DNA of 64,000 nucleotides from Fibrobacter sp. (lineage in GTDB: Bacteria; Fibrobacterota; Fibrobacteria; Fibrobacterales; Fibrobacteraceae). Under the pieces are notes generated by a model, which was not told the origin of the DNA, ran no database searches, and saw nothing but the letters and a program-made list of their open reading frames with translations. The stretch's first letter is position 1. The number at the start of each line of letters is the position of its first letter. This document shows positions 28,060 to 37,427 of this stretch, piece after piece. The stretch covers positions 1 through 64,000 of the forward strand of contig JAKSIJ010000007.1 in the NCBI GenBank assembly GCA_024398875.1. Reading direction: 5' to 3'. A program made the position numbers and the translations under genes.

Positions 28060-30774
28060 ATGCGTAAATTTTGCGGGATTTTATTGTGCGTCTGGGCGGC
28101 AATTCTTGCTGCTTGTTCTGGAGACAATTCTGCGGAATCTGCAATTCAGGTTCTGGATTTTCCAGTACTCTTTTCGGAAGTGGACCCCATCAATACGGTG
28201 TATGAGGACCATGAGGGCGGTGATGCTGGCTGGGTGGAACTCTATAACAAGTCCGACATTTCTGTAGATTTGACAGGCTATTTTTTAACAGATGCTGCAG
28301 AGGAACCGCAGAAGTGGACTTTTGGAAATGTTGCCATTCCACCTAAGTCCTATATGCTGGTATTCTTGTCGGGCAAGGACTATCCCGATTTTGTGGCGCC
28401 TTCGGACACGGTCAATTTAATTGGCCCTGGTTGCTGGACCTGGACGGATGCCCAAAATGAGCCTATTGCAGGTTTTAGTACGGTAGAATTTCTTCCAGGA
28501 CAATCTCAGCCCTGCTTCAATGAAAATGGAAACCGCGTGTTTGGCGGAACAATGCAGTATGGCGAAAATGTTGAACTGGGCTGGCATTCTATTTCTTATT
28601 TTGTAGGTACCGGAAATTCTTCTTCTGCAGATGCAAAGGATATCAGCAAGATCAATGAAATTCTGATGACGGGTTTTGTGACACAAAATCGAATCCTTAA
28701 ACTAGGTTTAGCTCAGCCGGATTTGGATGATTGGAAAGGCTGGAGTACAACGGTTACAGGTACAGGAGATTCCAATACCACTTACACGATTCCTGTGCCA
28801 ACGGGTTCCACATTCCCAGATTTGTCTCATATCTATGGCACACGTTTTAGCCCCGATGAAAACGAGGTTCTGCCATTAACGTTTAAAATCACTTCTTACA
28901 TAGCGCGCAATCGCGGTCATGAACCCCATGCCAATTTCAAATCTAAAAAGAGCGGCGGCAGTCTCTATCTCTTAAATGAATCTCAGATTGTGGTGGATTC
29001 CGTCCACTATCCCGCAATGCCTACGGGAAAGACCTGGTCTCTGGATTTGGCGACTGGCACAAAGGTCTGGGGCTTTGCTGATCCTAGCCCTTATAACGCT
29101 CCCGCAACAGCCGTTGCAGCGTCTCAATCTGTTGCGCCTACAGAAAATCTTCCGGTTTCCGGTTTTTATTCGCAAGCCCTTGAAGTGAGTTTTCCGGAAC
29201 AAGAATTCGTCCGCTGTGAAGAGGGCGGCTACGAACCTTCTGAGGCTTCGCCTTTAGTCACCACAAAAATCATTGACAAAACTACAGTACTTCGCTGTGC
29301 CTCTTTTGTAGAAGGCAAATTACGTAGCAATATTGTCACGCGAACATACGTCTTTGAACCACGCCCACAGACGCCCGTTGTATTCTTGGCGGGGAACCCT
29401 CAATCCTTCTTTGACCCGGATACAGGAATCTATATGCCAGGCCCCTATGCACAATCTTCAGACCCTCATTATGGCGCCAATTATTGGGCTGATCGAGAAA
29501 TTCCCGTCTTTGTGGAATTGATGGAGCCGGGCGCCGCAACTCCAGCTTTCTCTGAAAATGCGGGTTACAAGATTTTTGGAAATTACAGTCGCGCCAATGC
29601 AAAGAAATCTGCGGCCATTGTATTCCGCGAAAAATATGGCAGCAAGCGATTGAAGTACGCACTTTTCCCGGATTTCCCGTCCTTGACGACATTCAAGGTA
29701 TTCTTATTGCGTAATAATGGCGGCAACTTTGGGGCGGATTATATTCGCGACCGCTTGTGCAGTTCCGTTTCTGAAGGCCTTGGCGTTGATTACCAGCGGG
29801 GTCGGGGAACGGTGGTGTATTACAATGGCGAATATTACGGTATTCACAACATTCGTGAACGCTCCACGGAGTATTACTTTGAAACCCATTACGGAATAAA
29901 TCCGGATGAAGTGGATTTGTTGAAGGCGGATAATTCTGCAACGGCAGGCTCATCTACGGAGTACACGGCACTGATGAATTGGCTGGAAACCAACCATTTA
30001 AATAATCAGGAAAACTTTGATTATGTGGCTTCTCAAATCGATGTGGACAACTTCTTGAATTACATGGAGACGGAAATCTTCATGAACAATCGTGATTGGC
30101 CTGCGAACAATTTGAAGAAGTGGCGCGGCACGAATCCCAAGACCAAGTGGAAATGGTTCATCTACGACATGGACTTCGGTTTTGGCAATGAGTATAGCGA
30201 ATACACGAATAATATTTTTGAATTTGCTACTTCCGCGAGCGGCCCAGATTGGCCTAATGGCCCTGCTTCCACGCTACTTTTGCGTCGGCTACTGGAGAAT
30301 GATGGTTTCAAGGCTGCGTTTATCAATCGTATGACCACTCTTCTTTCCATGAACTTTGAATCTGGGCGCTTGCTTGCCCGTATTAATGCGTTGATGTCAG
30401 AGGTGGAATCTGAAATTTCTAAGGATCAAAAACGCTGGAATTTAAACGCGAATTACATGAATGGACAATTGACGAAAATGCGGACTTTTGCCACAACGCG
30501 TCAGCAAGTGATTCTAAATGAAATGCAGGAATATTTTGGTCTGGGTAGCTTGGCATCCGTAACACTCTCCTCCAGTGGAAACGGAACGATCCTTGTCCAC
30601 AATCTTCCGCTAGATCAACCGTCTATGGCAATCAACTTCTTTAAGGGAATGCCCGTTACTTTGACGGCAAAGTCTAATGGGGGCGTTTTCACAGGCTGGA
30701 GTGATGGCGAAATGGCGGAGACACGGACCATTCTTCCGGAAAATGTGCAAAATCTGGTGGCAAATTTCAGATAA
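28060..30774 (+). CDS. lamin-tail/CotH-kinase surface lipoprotein
   Basis: The 904-residue lipoprotein has lipobox AACS and, in order: a lamin tail domain (about 35-125, GWVELYNKSDISVDLTGYFL), a second related stretch, a chitobiase-C-terminal-like beta domain (about 368-435), a CotH kinase-like domain (about 480-820, including YNGEYYGIHNIRER, NNRDWPANNLKKW and FIYDMDFGFG) and a bacterial-repeat domain (GMPVTLTAKSNGGVFTGWSDG) at the C-terminus. Eukaryote-like and spore CotH kinases phosphorylate proteins using atypical motifs; here the DMDFG Asp is the likely metal ligand. Such fusions are recurrent in Fibrobacteria and anaerobic fibre degraders. It starts 10 bases after the transporter. Confidence 0.85.
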   Translation: MRKFCGILLCVWAAILAACSGDNSAESAIQVLDFPVLFSEVDPINTVYEDHEGGDAGWVELYNKSDISVDLTGYFLTDAAEEPQKWTFGNVAIPPKSYMLVFLSGKDYPDFVAPSDTVNLIGPGCWTWTDAQNEPIAGFSTVEFLPGQSQPCFNENGNRVFGGTMQYGENVELGWHSISYFVGTGNSSSADAKDISKINEILMTGFVTQNRILKLGLAQPDLDDWKGWSTTVTGTGDSNTTYTIPVPTGSTFPDLSHIYGTRFSPDENEVLPLTFKITSYIARNRGHEPHANFKSKKSGGSLYLLNESQIVVDSVHYPAMPTGKTWSLDLATGTKVWGFADPSPYNAPATAVAASQSVAPTENLPVSGFYSQALEVSFPEQEFVRCEEGGYEPSEASPLVTTKIIDKTTVLRCASFVEGKLRSNIVTRTYVFEPRPQTPVVFLAGNPQSFFDPDTGIYMPGPYAQSSDPHYGANYWADREIPVFVELMEPGAATPAFSENAGYKIFGNYSRANAKKSAAIVFREKYGSKRLKYALFPDFPSLTTFKVFLLRNNGGNFGADYIRDRLCSSVSEGLGVDYQRGRGTVVYYNGEYYGIHNIRERSTEYYFETHYGINPDEVDLLKADNSATAGSSTEYTALMNWLETNHLNNQENFDYVASQIDVDNFLNYMETEIFMNNRDWPANNLKKWRGTNPKTKWKWFIYDMDFGFGNEYSEYTNNIFEFATSASGPDWPNGPASTLLLRRLLENDGFKAAFINRMTTLLSMNFESGRLLARINALMSEVESEISKDQKRWNLNANYMNGQLTKMRTFATTRQQVILNEMQEYFGLGSLASVTLSSSGNGTILVHNLPLDQPSMAINFFKGMPVTLTAKSNGGVFTGWSDGEMAETRTILPENVQNLVANFR

Positions 30775-30790
30775 ATGGCTTTTAGGACTA

Positions 30791-30819
30791 TTGAAGAACC
30801 CTAAAATTTTGTCTACATT
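30791..30819 (+). promoter_or_regulatory. promoter of the Ser-linker lipoprotein gene
   Basis: TTGAAG (30791-30796), a 17-base spacer and TACATT (30814-30819) precede the ATG at 30855. The Shine-Dalgarno GAAGGAG is at 30841-30847. Confidence 0.65.
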
Positions 30820-30854
30820 TGTTTACATTAGTAACAAAAAGAAGGAGTTTTCCT

Positions 30855-32030
30855 ATGAAAAAGTTTATTCTCACAAGTGTTGCGGCTATGGCAACATTGG
30901 CTTTCGTTGCCTGTAGCAGCGATAGTTCCTCCTCTTCCGGTTCTTCCACGTCCATGAAGGCGGATTTGCAAATCGATGAGGATGCACAGCTCTTCACCAT
31001 GACGTTTACCGAAGATGTGGAGAAGTGCATCAAGGATGGCGGTGATTTCGTGTGGAAGAATCTTGGAACTGTACAGGAAAGTGAAACCTACAAGTACAGT
31101 TTTGTGGGTGATACTCTGATTCTTCGTGAGAAGGAAGGCTCTTATATCGAATCCGATGGGATGGTGTTTGTTGGCGGCTCTCAGGGTTCCCTTAAAGGAA
31201 CTTGGAACTTGCTCTATAATTGCTGGTATTATGATGGTGAAATTGAATGTGAGAAAGACGCAAAGGAGCGTTTCTCCACCACATTCAAGATTTCTGGCAG
31301 TTCTATCACTATTGAATCTGAAAGTAAGGCAAAGCCCTTTGATGATTACATGAGTTCCGGATTCGTGTATTACCTGGTGAAGGACATTGCCAGAGGCTAT
31401 AACATTGATGTGGATGAAAGCGATCTTTTTGACGACTATACAGAAGATATGTTTGAGTATCTCCAAGATAACGAAAACGTCAAGGCTTCCTCTGTAACCA
31501 AGACTAGTGGCACATACACCATCGATGGCGTAGATTATTCCATCAAGGTGGAAAATGTGGAACAGGATGAGATGAACGAATCTTATTCTGCTGTGGTGAA
31601 GGTTTCTTCCAATGGAAACACATGCACCCTTAATTATGAAGAGGCCTATACGGTGACCAAGTCCATGTGCTCTGCAAAGAATGCAGAATACTTTGACCTT
31701 GACTCTTACGAAGATGAGAATGGCAACAAGTTCTATGAAGCAGACGAATTCTACAAGAGCAACTACGGTGAATTTTCGGATTGCGTGGAAGACATGATTG
31801 CTGCCAACGAAGGAAAGAAGAGCAAGGAAGATGAACCTGTTGGCCCGGCAATGGAAGAGGATGGAAAGTCTGACTTTATGGCCGCATGCTTGACGGCGAT
31901 GACTATGGAAGAATGCGAGGCTATGTGGGGCGACGAATCCTACCTCGCCAAGAAGGGCGCAACTAGGCACCAGTCTGTGAAGTCGATGACCAAGAAGTTC
32001 ACTAGAACTGTGAAAGCAATGAATAAGTAG
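30855..32030 (+). CDS. lipoprotein of unknown function with serine-rich linker
   Basis: The 391-residue product starts at 30855 after GAAGGAG. It has a signal peptide ending VACSS, a Ser run (SSDSSSSSGSSTS) typical of Fibrobacter lipoproteins, an acidic body and a basic C-terminus (KSMTKKFTRTVKAMNK). Two halves each carry paired cysteines (EKCIKDGG, NCWYYDGEIEC, then GNTCTLNY, SMCSAKN, FSDCVED, AACLTAMTMEECEAMWG). No family was recognised. It has its own promoter and terminator, so it is monocistronic. Confidence 0.8.
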   Translation: MKKFILTSVAAMATLAFVACSSDSSSSSGSSTSMKADLQIDEDAQLFTMTFTEDVEKCIKDGGDFVWKNLGTVQESETYKYSFVGDTLILREKEGSYIESDGMVFVGGSQGSLKGTWNLLYNCWYYDGEIECEKDAKERFSTTFKISGSSITIESESKAKPFDDYMSSGFVYYLVKDIARGYNIDVDESDLFDDYTEDMFEYLQDNENVKASSVTKTSGTYTIDGVDYSIKVENVEQDEMNESYSAVVKVSSNGNTCTLNYEEAYTVTKSMCSAKNAEYFDLDSYEDENGNKFYEADEFYKSNYGEFSDCVEDMIAANEGKKSKEDEPVGPAMEEDGKSDFMAACLTAMTMEECEAMWGDESYLAKKGATRHQSVKSMTKKFTRTVKAMNK

Positions 32031-32053
32031 TCCCAAAACTGGTAGACTTTATT

Positions 32054-32082
32054 AACCCGCAGGTTTTTCCTGCGGGTTTTTG
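32054..32082 (+). terminator. Rho-independent terminator
   Basis: AACCCGCAGG (32054-32063) and CCTGCGGGTT (32069-32078) form a perfect ten-base stem with a T5 loop, then a T-run. It ends the lipoprotein transcript before ugd. Confidence 0.9.
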
Positions 32083-32098
32083 TTAAATTAGAGGCATT

Positions 32099-33469
32099 AT
32101 GAGTTTCAATACTAATATCGTTTGCATTGGTGCGGGCTACGTCGGTGGCCCCACTATGACTGTTATTGCCGACAAGTGCCCGGATGTTAAAGTGACTGTG
32201 GTGGATATCAACCAGAGCCGCATTGATGCTTGGAACAGCGAGAACCTCCCGATTTTTGAACCGGGTCTGGATGATGTAGTGAAGCGTGCCCGTGGTCGCA
32301 ACCTCTTCTTCAGCACGGACATTCCCGCCGCCATTAAAGAAGCAGACATCATTTTCGTTTCTGTGAATACTCCCACAAAGACTTTTGGTCATGGAGCCGG
32401 CAAGGCTAGCGACCTCCAGTATTGGGAAAAGACGGCACGTCAGATTTTAAGCATTGCTGACGAAGGCAAGATTATCGTGGAAAAGTCTACACTGCCGGTC
32501 CGTACCGCTGCCGCAATGGAACGCATCTTGAATTCTAATGACAAGGGCCTCCACTTCGAGGTTCTCAGCAATCCGGAATTCCTCGCCGAAGGTACTGCCA
32601 TCAATGACCTGTTCGAACCGGACCGCGTGCTCATCGGTAGCCACCAGACGGAATCGGGCCTTGCCGCCTGCCAGAAGCTAGTGGACGTCTATGCACACTG
32701 GGTGCCCCGTGACCGCATTCTCACCACGAACCTCTGGAGTTCCGAGCTCACGAAACTTACCGCTAATGCATTCCTTGCACAGCGTATCAGTTCCATCAAT
32801 TCCATCAGTGCCCTCTGCGAACGTACCGGCGCCGACGTGGATGAGGTGGCATTTGTGATGGGGAAGGACAAGCGTATCGGTCCCAAGTTCCTCAAGGCTT
32901 CCATCGGTTTTGGCGGTTCCTGCTTCAAGAAGGACATCTTGAACCTCGCATACCTTTGCGGCTACTACGGCCTTCCCGAAGTTTCCGCCTACTGGGAAAG
33001 CGTTGTGAAGATTAATGAATGGCAGACCCACCGCGTGGTGGACCGTATGCTGGAAACCATGTTCAACACCATTGCCGGCAAGAAGATTGCGGTATTTGGA
33101 TTTGCCTTCAAGGCAAATACGGGTGATACCCGCGAAAGTCCCGCGAACTTGGTGGTGCGCGATTTGCTCAGCGAACATGCGCAGCCTGTGGTGACTGACC
33201 CGAAGGCCATTCCCGATGCCAAGCGCGACTTGAAGGACGTGCTGGACCAGGTGGTGTTCGAGGAAGACCCGTACAAGGCTGCCGAGGGCGCCCATGCTGT
33301 GGTCGTTTGCACAGAATGGAAGTGTTTTGCTGAACTGGATTGGAAACGCATCTACAATTCCATGGCAAAGCCCGCCTTCGTTTTTGATGGCCGTAATATC
33401 TTGGATGCAGACGCCCTTCGCAAGATTGGCTTTGAAGTGACCAGTATCGGTAAGGGCAAAGCCGAATAA
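32099..33469 (+). CDS. ugd: UDP-glucose 6-dehydrogenase
   Basis: This enzyme oxidises UDP-glucose to UDP-glucuronate with NAD+, supplying capsule or lipopolysaccharide synthesis. The 456 residues look more like the eukaryotic-type (~460-residue) branch than the short bacterial one. Motifs: NAD-binding [11 protein letters not shown], the SVNTPT loop, [18 protein letters not shown], and catalytic Cys in [11 protein letters not shown], then [14 protein letters not shown] in the UDP-binding domain. TAAATT lies nine bases before the ATG. A strong terminator follows. Confidence 0.94.
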   Translation: MSFNTNIVCIGAGYVGGPTMTVIADKCPDVKVTVVDINQSRIDAWNSENLPIFEPGLDDVVKRARGRNLFFSTDIPAAIKEADIIFVSVNTPTKTFGHGAGKASDLQYWEKTARQILSIADEGKIIVEKSTLPVRTAAAMERILNSNDKGLHFEVLSNPEFLAEGTAINDLFEPDRVLIGSHQTESGLAACQKLVDVYAHWVPRDRILTTNLWSSELTKLTANAFLAQRISSINSISALCERTGADVDEVAFVMGKDKRIGPKFLKASIGFGGSCFKKDILNLAYLCGYYGLPEVSAYWESVVKINEWQTHRVVDRMLETMFNTIAGKKIAVFGFAFKANTGDTRESPANLVVRDLLSEHAQPVVTDPKAIPDAKRDLKDVLDQVVFEEDPYKAAEGAHAVVVCTEWKCFAELDWKRIYNSMAKPAFVFDGRNILDADALRKIGFEVTSIGKGKAE

Positions 33470-33517
33470 AACGCGAAAATGGTGGCTCGAAAGCCTCAAT
33501 TTTGTTCCAAACTTATG

Positions 33518-33546
33518 GCAGTCCTGGCATTCAGGACTGCTTTTTT
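33518..33546 (+). terminator. terminator of ugd
   Basis: GCAGTCCTG (33518-33526) and CAGGACTGC (33532-33540) form a perfect nine-base stem followed by T6. TATATT, the likely rpsB -10 box, begins at 33548 directly after the T-run. Confidence 0.9.
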
Positions 33547-33678
33547 CTATATTTTGCCCCGCTTGGAGTAATCCAGGCAATTCAATCACTGGTTTGCAAG
33601 AGTCGCTTCGGTGGCACGAAAGTGCTTGGCGGCTTAATTGCGGACTGGGTAGTTTAACCGATAAAAAAGGATAACAAC
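33547..33678 (+). promoter_or_regulatory. rpsB promoter and leader
   Basis: TATATT at 33548-33553 is the likely -10 box; a -35 match is weak. About 120 bases of leader follow, GC-rich in the middle with short complementary stretches, ending in AAAAAAGGATAACAAC before the ATG. Leaders of rpsB-tsf operons are commonly autoregulated by protein S2; whether this one folds that way was not tested. Confidence 0.45.
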
Positions 33679-34425
33679 ATGGCTAATTTGCCTTCCGTTG
33701 AAGACCTGCTTGCTGCAGGCTCCCACTTTGGTCACCAGACTCAGCGCTGGAACCCGAAAATGAAACCCTACATCCTGGCTGAAAAGAACGGCATCTACGT
33801 TCTCAATCTGTCCAAGACTCGCGACCTCCTTGAAGAAGCTGCCAAGGCTGCCAAGAAGATTTCCGAATCTGGCAAGACTGTGCTCTTTGTAGGAACCAAG
33901 CCCACTGCTCGTCAGTGCGTTTTGGATGCTGCTGCAGCATGCAATCAGTTCTCCGTCACCAACCGCTGGTTGGGCGGTATGCTGACCAACTTCCAGACCG
34001 TTCGCAAGTCCATCAAGAAGATCGATAAGATCGACGCTATGGAACAGGACGGCACTTTCCAGGCTCTTTCTAAGAAGGAAGTTCTGGACAAGAACCGTGA
34101 ACGCGCCAAGCTTCTCGACGTGTTCGGCGGTATCCGTGAAATGGTGAACCTTCCTGGCCTCCTGGTCGTGACCGATCTCGCTCACGAAAAGATTGCCGTT
34201 GCTGAAGCTCGCCGTCTCCACATTCCTATCATCGGCATCTGCGACACGAACGTGGATCCGACTCTCGTTGATTTCCCGGTTCCGGCCAACGACGACGCTG
34301 TGAAGTCCATCAAGCTCATTGTGGACTACATTGCTGCTAATGTCAAGGCTCGCACCGCTAACGACAAGAAGGAAGAAAAGAAAGAAGAAGTGAAGAAGTT
34401 CGACAACGAAGAGGATGACAAGTAA
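33679..34425 (+). CDS. rpsB: 30S ribosomal protein S2
   Basis: The 248 residues contain the S2 hallmarks LLAAGSHFGHQTQRWNPKMKPYI near the start, FVGTKPTARQCV, NRWLGGMLTNFQT, and VTDLAHEKIAVAEARRLHIPIIGICDTNVDP. The C-terminus has a charged Lys/Glu-rich tail. It is first in the usual rpsB-tsf operon, ending one base before the tsf start. Confidence 0.97.
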   Translation: MANLPSVEDLLAAGSHFGHQTQRWNPKMKPYILAEKNGIYVLNLSKTRDLLEEAAKAAKKISESGKTVLFVGTKPTARQCVLDAAAACNQFSVTNRWLGGMLTNFQTVRKSIKKIDKIDAMEQDGTFQALSKKEVLDKNRERAKLLDVFGGIREMVNLPGLLVVTDLAHEKIAVAEARRLHIPIIGICDTNVDPTLVDFPVPANDDAVKSIKLIVDYIAANVKARTANDKKEEKKEEVKKFDNEEDDK

Positions 34426-34426
34426 T

Positions 34427-35320
34427 ATGCAGATTACCGCTTCCCTCGTAAACGAACTCCGCCAGAAGACTGGCGTGGGCATGATGCAGTGCAAGAAGGC
34501 CCTCGTCGAGACTGATGGTGACATGGATAAGGCCATCGAGCTCCTCCGTAAGCAGGGTGCCGCCGTTGCTGCAAAGCGCGCCGACAAGGCTGCCAAGGAA
34601 GGCCGCATCTACTTGGTCGAAACTGCTGACAAGGCTGCTGCCTTCGAACTCTCCTGCGAAACCGAACCTGTTTCCAACAACGATGACTTCATTGCTCTCG
34701 CTGCCATGGCCCAGAAGGCTGTGGAAACTCAGGCTATCGCTTCTGTGGATGATTTGAAGAATGCTGTTGTGGACGGCGTTAAGGTGGGCGACCGCCTTCA
34801 GGATGTGCTGGTGAAGATTCAGGAGAACATTGACTTCCGCAAGTTTGCTGAAATCAAGAAGACTCCTAACACAGTCTTCGGCCTGTACAGCCACATGAAG
34901 GGCAAGATTGGTGTCATCACCGAACTTGCATTCGAAGGCTCTGCCGACGAAGCCGCTCTCAAGCAGGCTGCCAAGGACATCGCCATGCAGGCCGCTGCAT
35001 TTGCTCCGGTTGCTTTGAACGATGCCGCTGTGCCGCAGGAAACCATCGACAAGGAACGTGAAATTGCTCGCGCTCAGATCGAAAACGCTGCCAAGGAATC
35101 TGGTAAGGTTACCAAGCCGGAATTCGTGGAACGCCAGCTGGACGGTCGTGTGGCCAAGGTCCTCAAGGAAATTGTCCTCGAAGACCAGGAATTCTTCATG
35201 TCCGAAAAGAACCCGAAGAAGCTCAGTGTCAAGGCTTACCTCCAGGAAGTCGTGGCAAAGCAACTCGGTCTTTCTTCCTTGAAGGTCGTTAACTTCATCC
35301 GCTTCGAACGCGGTAACTAA
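34427..35320 (+). CDS. tsf: translation elongation factor Ts
   Basis: EF-Ts recycles EF-Tu by nucleotide exchange. The start at 34427 (MQITASLVNELRQKTGVGMMQCKKAL) fits the family N-terminus; another ATG 12 bases upstream lies within rpsB. The UBA-like N-terminal region is followed by the core with SCETEPVSNNDDFIALA, the Asp-Phe contact to EF-Tu. At 297 residues the length is normal. A terminator with a UUCG loop follows. Confidence 0.96.
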   Translation: MQITASLVNELRQKTGVGMMQCKKALVETDGDMDKAIELLRKQGAAVAAKRADKAAKEGRIYLVETADKAAAFELSCETEPVSNNDDFIALAAMAQKAVETQAIASVDDLKNAVVDGVKVGDRLQDVLVKIQENIDFRKFAEIKKTPNTVFGLYSHMKGKIGVITELAFEGSADEAALKQAAKDIAMQAAAFAPVALNDAAVPQETIDKEREIARAQIENAAKESGKVTKPEFVERQLDGRVAKVLKEIVLEDQEFFMSEKNPKKLSVKAYLQEVVAKQLGLSSLKVVNFIRFERGN

Positions 35321-35341
35321 GTTAGACGAAAGACTAAAAGG

Positions 35342-35366
35342 TGGCGGGCTTCGGCTCGCCATTTTT
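35342..35366 (+). terminator. terminator of rpsB-tsf
   Basis: GGCGGGC and GCTCGCC (35343-35349 and 35354-35360) pair around a TTCG tetraloop with one G-U, followed by a T5 run. Confidence 0.88.
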
Positions 35367-35443
35367 GTTTTGTAAAGTCTTTGGTCTTACATCTCCAATA
35401 CACTATTTACTACATTGTTTCCTGATAGAAATTGGAGCTTATT

Positions 35444-36151
35444 ATGGCAAAGTTTAAACGTGTGCTTTTGAAACTCAGTGGCGAGGCTCTTGCTGGCGCC
35501 AAGGGTCATGGCATTGATAACGACATCCTTTCCGACATGGCTGGTGAGATTGCCGCTATTGCCCGTCAAGGAGTTCAGGTTGCCCTTGTGATTGGCGGTG
35601 GCAATCTGGTACGTGGAATTTCTGCTTCCGCTGGTGGCATGAATCGTGCTCAGGGCGATGCCATGGGAATGCTTGGAACGGTGATGAACGGCCTTGCCAT
35701 GCAAGACGCCCTGGATAAGCAGGGTATGGACAGCGTGGTTATGAGTGCCATCCGCATGGAACCGGTCTGCGAGTTCTTTGACCGCCGCAAAGCCATCAAG
35801 CTTTTGAATGCGGGCTCCGTGGTGATTTTCTCTGCCGGTACGGGCAACCCCTTCTTTACAACAGACAGCTGCGCCGCTCTTCGCGCTATCGAAAGCGAAT
35901 GCGATGTGATTATGAAGGCGACCAAGGTGGACGGCATCTACACTGCCGACCCTGTGAAGGATCCCTCTGCCACCCGTTTCGATGACATTACCTACCAGGA
36001 AGTCATCGCTCGTGGACTTAAGGTGATGGACACGGCTGCTGTAGCGTTGTGTATGGAAAACAATATGCCCATTTTCGTGTTCAAAATGGTCAAGGGCAAC
36101 TTGACGCAGGCGGTAATTGAAGGTAATTTAGGAACACTGGTGCACTGCTAA
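35444..36151 (+). CDS. pyrH: UMP kinase
   Basis: This amino-acid-kinase-fold hexamer phosphorylates UMP to UDP. The ATG at 35444 follows GGAG by six bases; a TTG at 35432 is an unlikely alternative. Motifs: [49 protein letters not shown] and [13 protein letters not shown]. Length 235 is typical. It begins the pyrH-frr-uppS-cdsA run, a gene order widespread in bacteria. Confidence 0.96.
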   Translation: MAKFKRVLLKLSGEALAGAKGHGIDNDILSDMAGEIAAIARQGVQVALVIGGGNLVRGISASAGGMNRAQGDAMGMLGTVMNGLAMQDALDKQGMDSVVMSAIRMEPVCEFFDRRKAIKLLNAGSVVIFSAGTGNPFFTTDSCAALRAIESECDVIMKATKVDGIYTADPVKDPSATRFDDITYQEVIARGLKVMDTAAVALCMENNMPIFVFKMVKGNLTQAVIEGNLGTLVHC

Positions 36152-36173
36152 TTTTTGCACAAAGGAATATTTT

Positions 36174-36710
36174 ATGGCTGCTGATTACGAACAGAAAATG
36201 GAAAAGGCAATTGATGCTACCGAACGCGAATTCTCCAAGGTTCGCGCCGGTCAGGCTTCTCCTGCTATTTTGAACGATGTCCGCATCGACTACTACGGCA
36301 CACCTACCCCTATTTCTCAGGTGGCCAAGATTTCCGTTCCGGAACCCCGCATGCTTTTGGTCTCTCCTTGGGAAAAGACCTTGGTGGACCAGATTGACAA
36401 GGCAATCCTCGCTGCAAACATTGGCGTCACTCCCATGAAGGATGGCAACTGCATTCGCGTGAGCCTCCCGATTCTCACCACGGAACGTCGTCAGGAATTG
36501 GCCAAGATTGTTCGCAAGCACGCTGAGGAAGGCCGTGTGGCTATCCGTAACATCCGTCGCGATGCTAACGACGCCCTCAAGAAGAACAAGGATCTTCCGG
36601 AAGACGAAGTGAAGAAGCAGCAGGACGAAATCCAGAAGGTGACGGACAAGTTCATTGCCCGCATTGATGCTCTCTTGGCAGAAAAAGAAGCTGACATTCT
36701 TAAGGTTTAA
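36174..36710 (+). CDS. frr: ribosome recycling factor
   Basis: RRF with EF-G splits the post-termination ribosome. The 178 residues show the three-helix bundle and the conserved VRAGQASPAILNDVRIDYYGTPTPISQVA and VRISLP-like and RRDANDALKK segments. It lies 22 nt after pyrH and 9 nt before uppS. Confidence 0.96.
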   Translation: MAADYEQKMEKAIDATEREFSKVRAGQASPAILNDVRIDYYGTPTPISQVAKISVPEPRMLLVSPWEKTLVDQIDKAILAANIGVTPMKDGNCIRVSLPILTTERRQELAKIVRKHAEEGRVAIRNIRRDANDALKKNKDLPEDEVKKQQDEIQKVTDKFIARIDALLAEKEADILKV

Positions 36711-36719
36711 TTCCGCAGA

Positions 36720-37427
36720 ATGGCGAATGAGCTGAGACATGTAGCCATCATCATGGATGGGAATGGGCGCTGGGCCAAAAGTCGTGGCCTGGAGCGTTTC
36801 TTGGGCCACCGCAAGGGGACCCAGGCTACTATCGATGCTGTGGAAGTGGGCGTGAACCTGAACTTGGAGCACATGACGCTCTATGTGTTTAGTTCCGAGA
36901 ATTGGGGCCGCCCCAGTAAGGAAGTGGATTATCTGATGAACCTCCTCATCGAGATGGTTATCAAGGAAATCCCGGACCTGATGGAAAAGAATGTGAAGCT
37001 CACGGTCATTGGCGAAATGAGTCGCCTGCCAGAAAAGCCGCGGGCAAAGCTCCAGGAAGCCATTGATGTGACGGCGAATAATACCGGCATGCAGTTGCAC
37101 CTCGCCATCTCTTACGGAGCCCGTCAGGAAATTGTGGGCGCTGTAAAATCCATTGCCGCACAAGTTGCCGCAGGCACCATTAAGGTGGAAGACATCGACG
37201 ATACTTTGTTCGCAAAGAACCTCTACCTGAAGGGCGCTCCGGACCCGGATCTCATCATCCGTACGGGTGGCGAATTCCGCCTGTCCAATTACCTCTTGTG
37301 GCAGGCCGCTTACAGCGAATTTTATGTGACGGACACCTTGTGGCCGGACTTTACCAAGGATGAATTTTTGAAGGCGGTGGAGTTCTTCAAGACTCGCGAA
37401 CGCCGTTTTGGGAAGGTGCTTTCATGA
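36720..37427 (+). CDS. uppS: undecaprenyl diphosphate synthase
   Basis: This cis-prenyltransferase makes the C55 lipid carrier for peptidoglycan and glycan synthesis. The 235 residues include HVAIIMDGNGRWAKSRGLERFLGHRKG (catalytic Asp and substrate Arg), LTLYVFSSENW-like LYVFSSENWGRP, and DLIIRTGGEFRLSNYLLWQAAYSEFYVTDTLWPDF. It overlaps cdsA by four bases (ATGA). Confidence 0.96.
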   Translation: MANELRHVAIIMDGNGRWAKSRGLERFLGHRKGTQATIDAVEVGVNLNLEHMTLYVFSSENWGRPSKEVDYLMNLLIEMVIKEIPDLMEKNVKLTVIGEMSRLPEKPRAKLQEAIDVTANNTGMQLHLAISYGARQEIVGAVKSIAAQVAAGTIKVEDIDDTLFAKNLYLKGAPDPDLIIRTGGEFRLSNYLLWQAAYSEFYVTDTLWPDFTKDEFLKAVEFFKTRERRFGKVLS

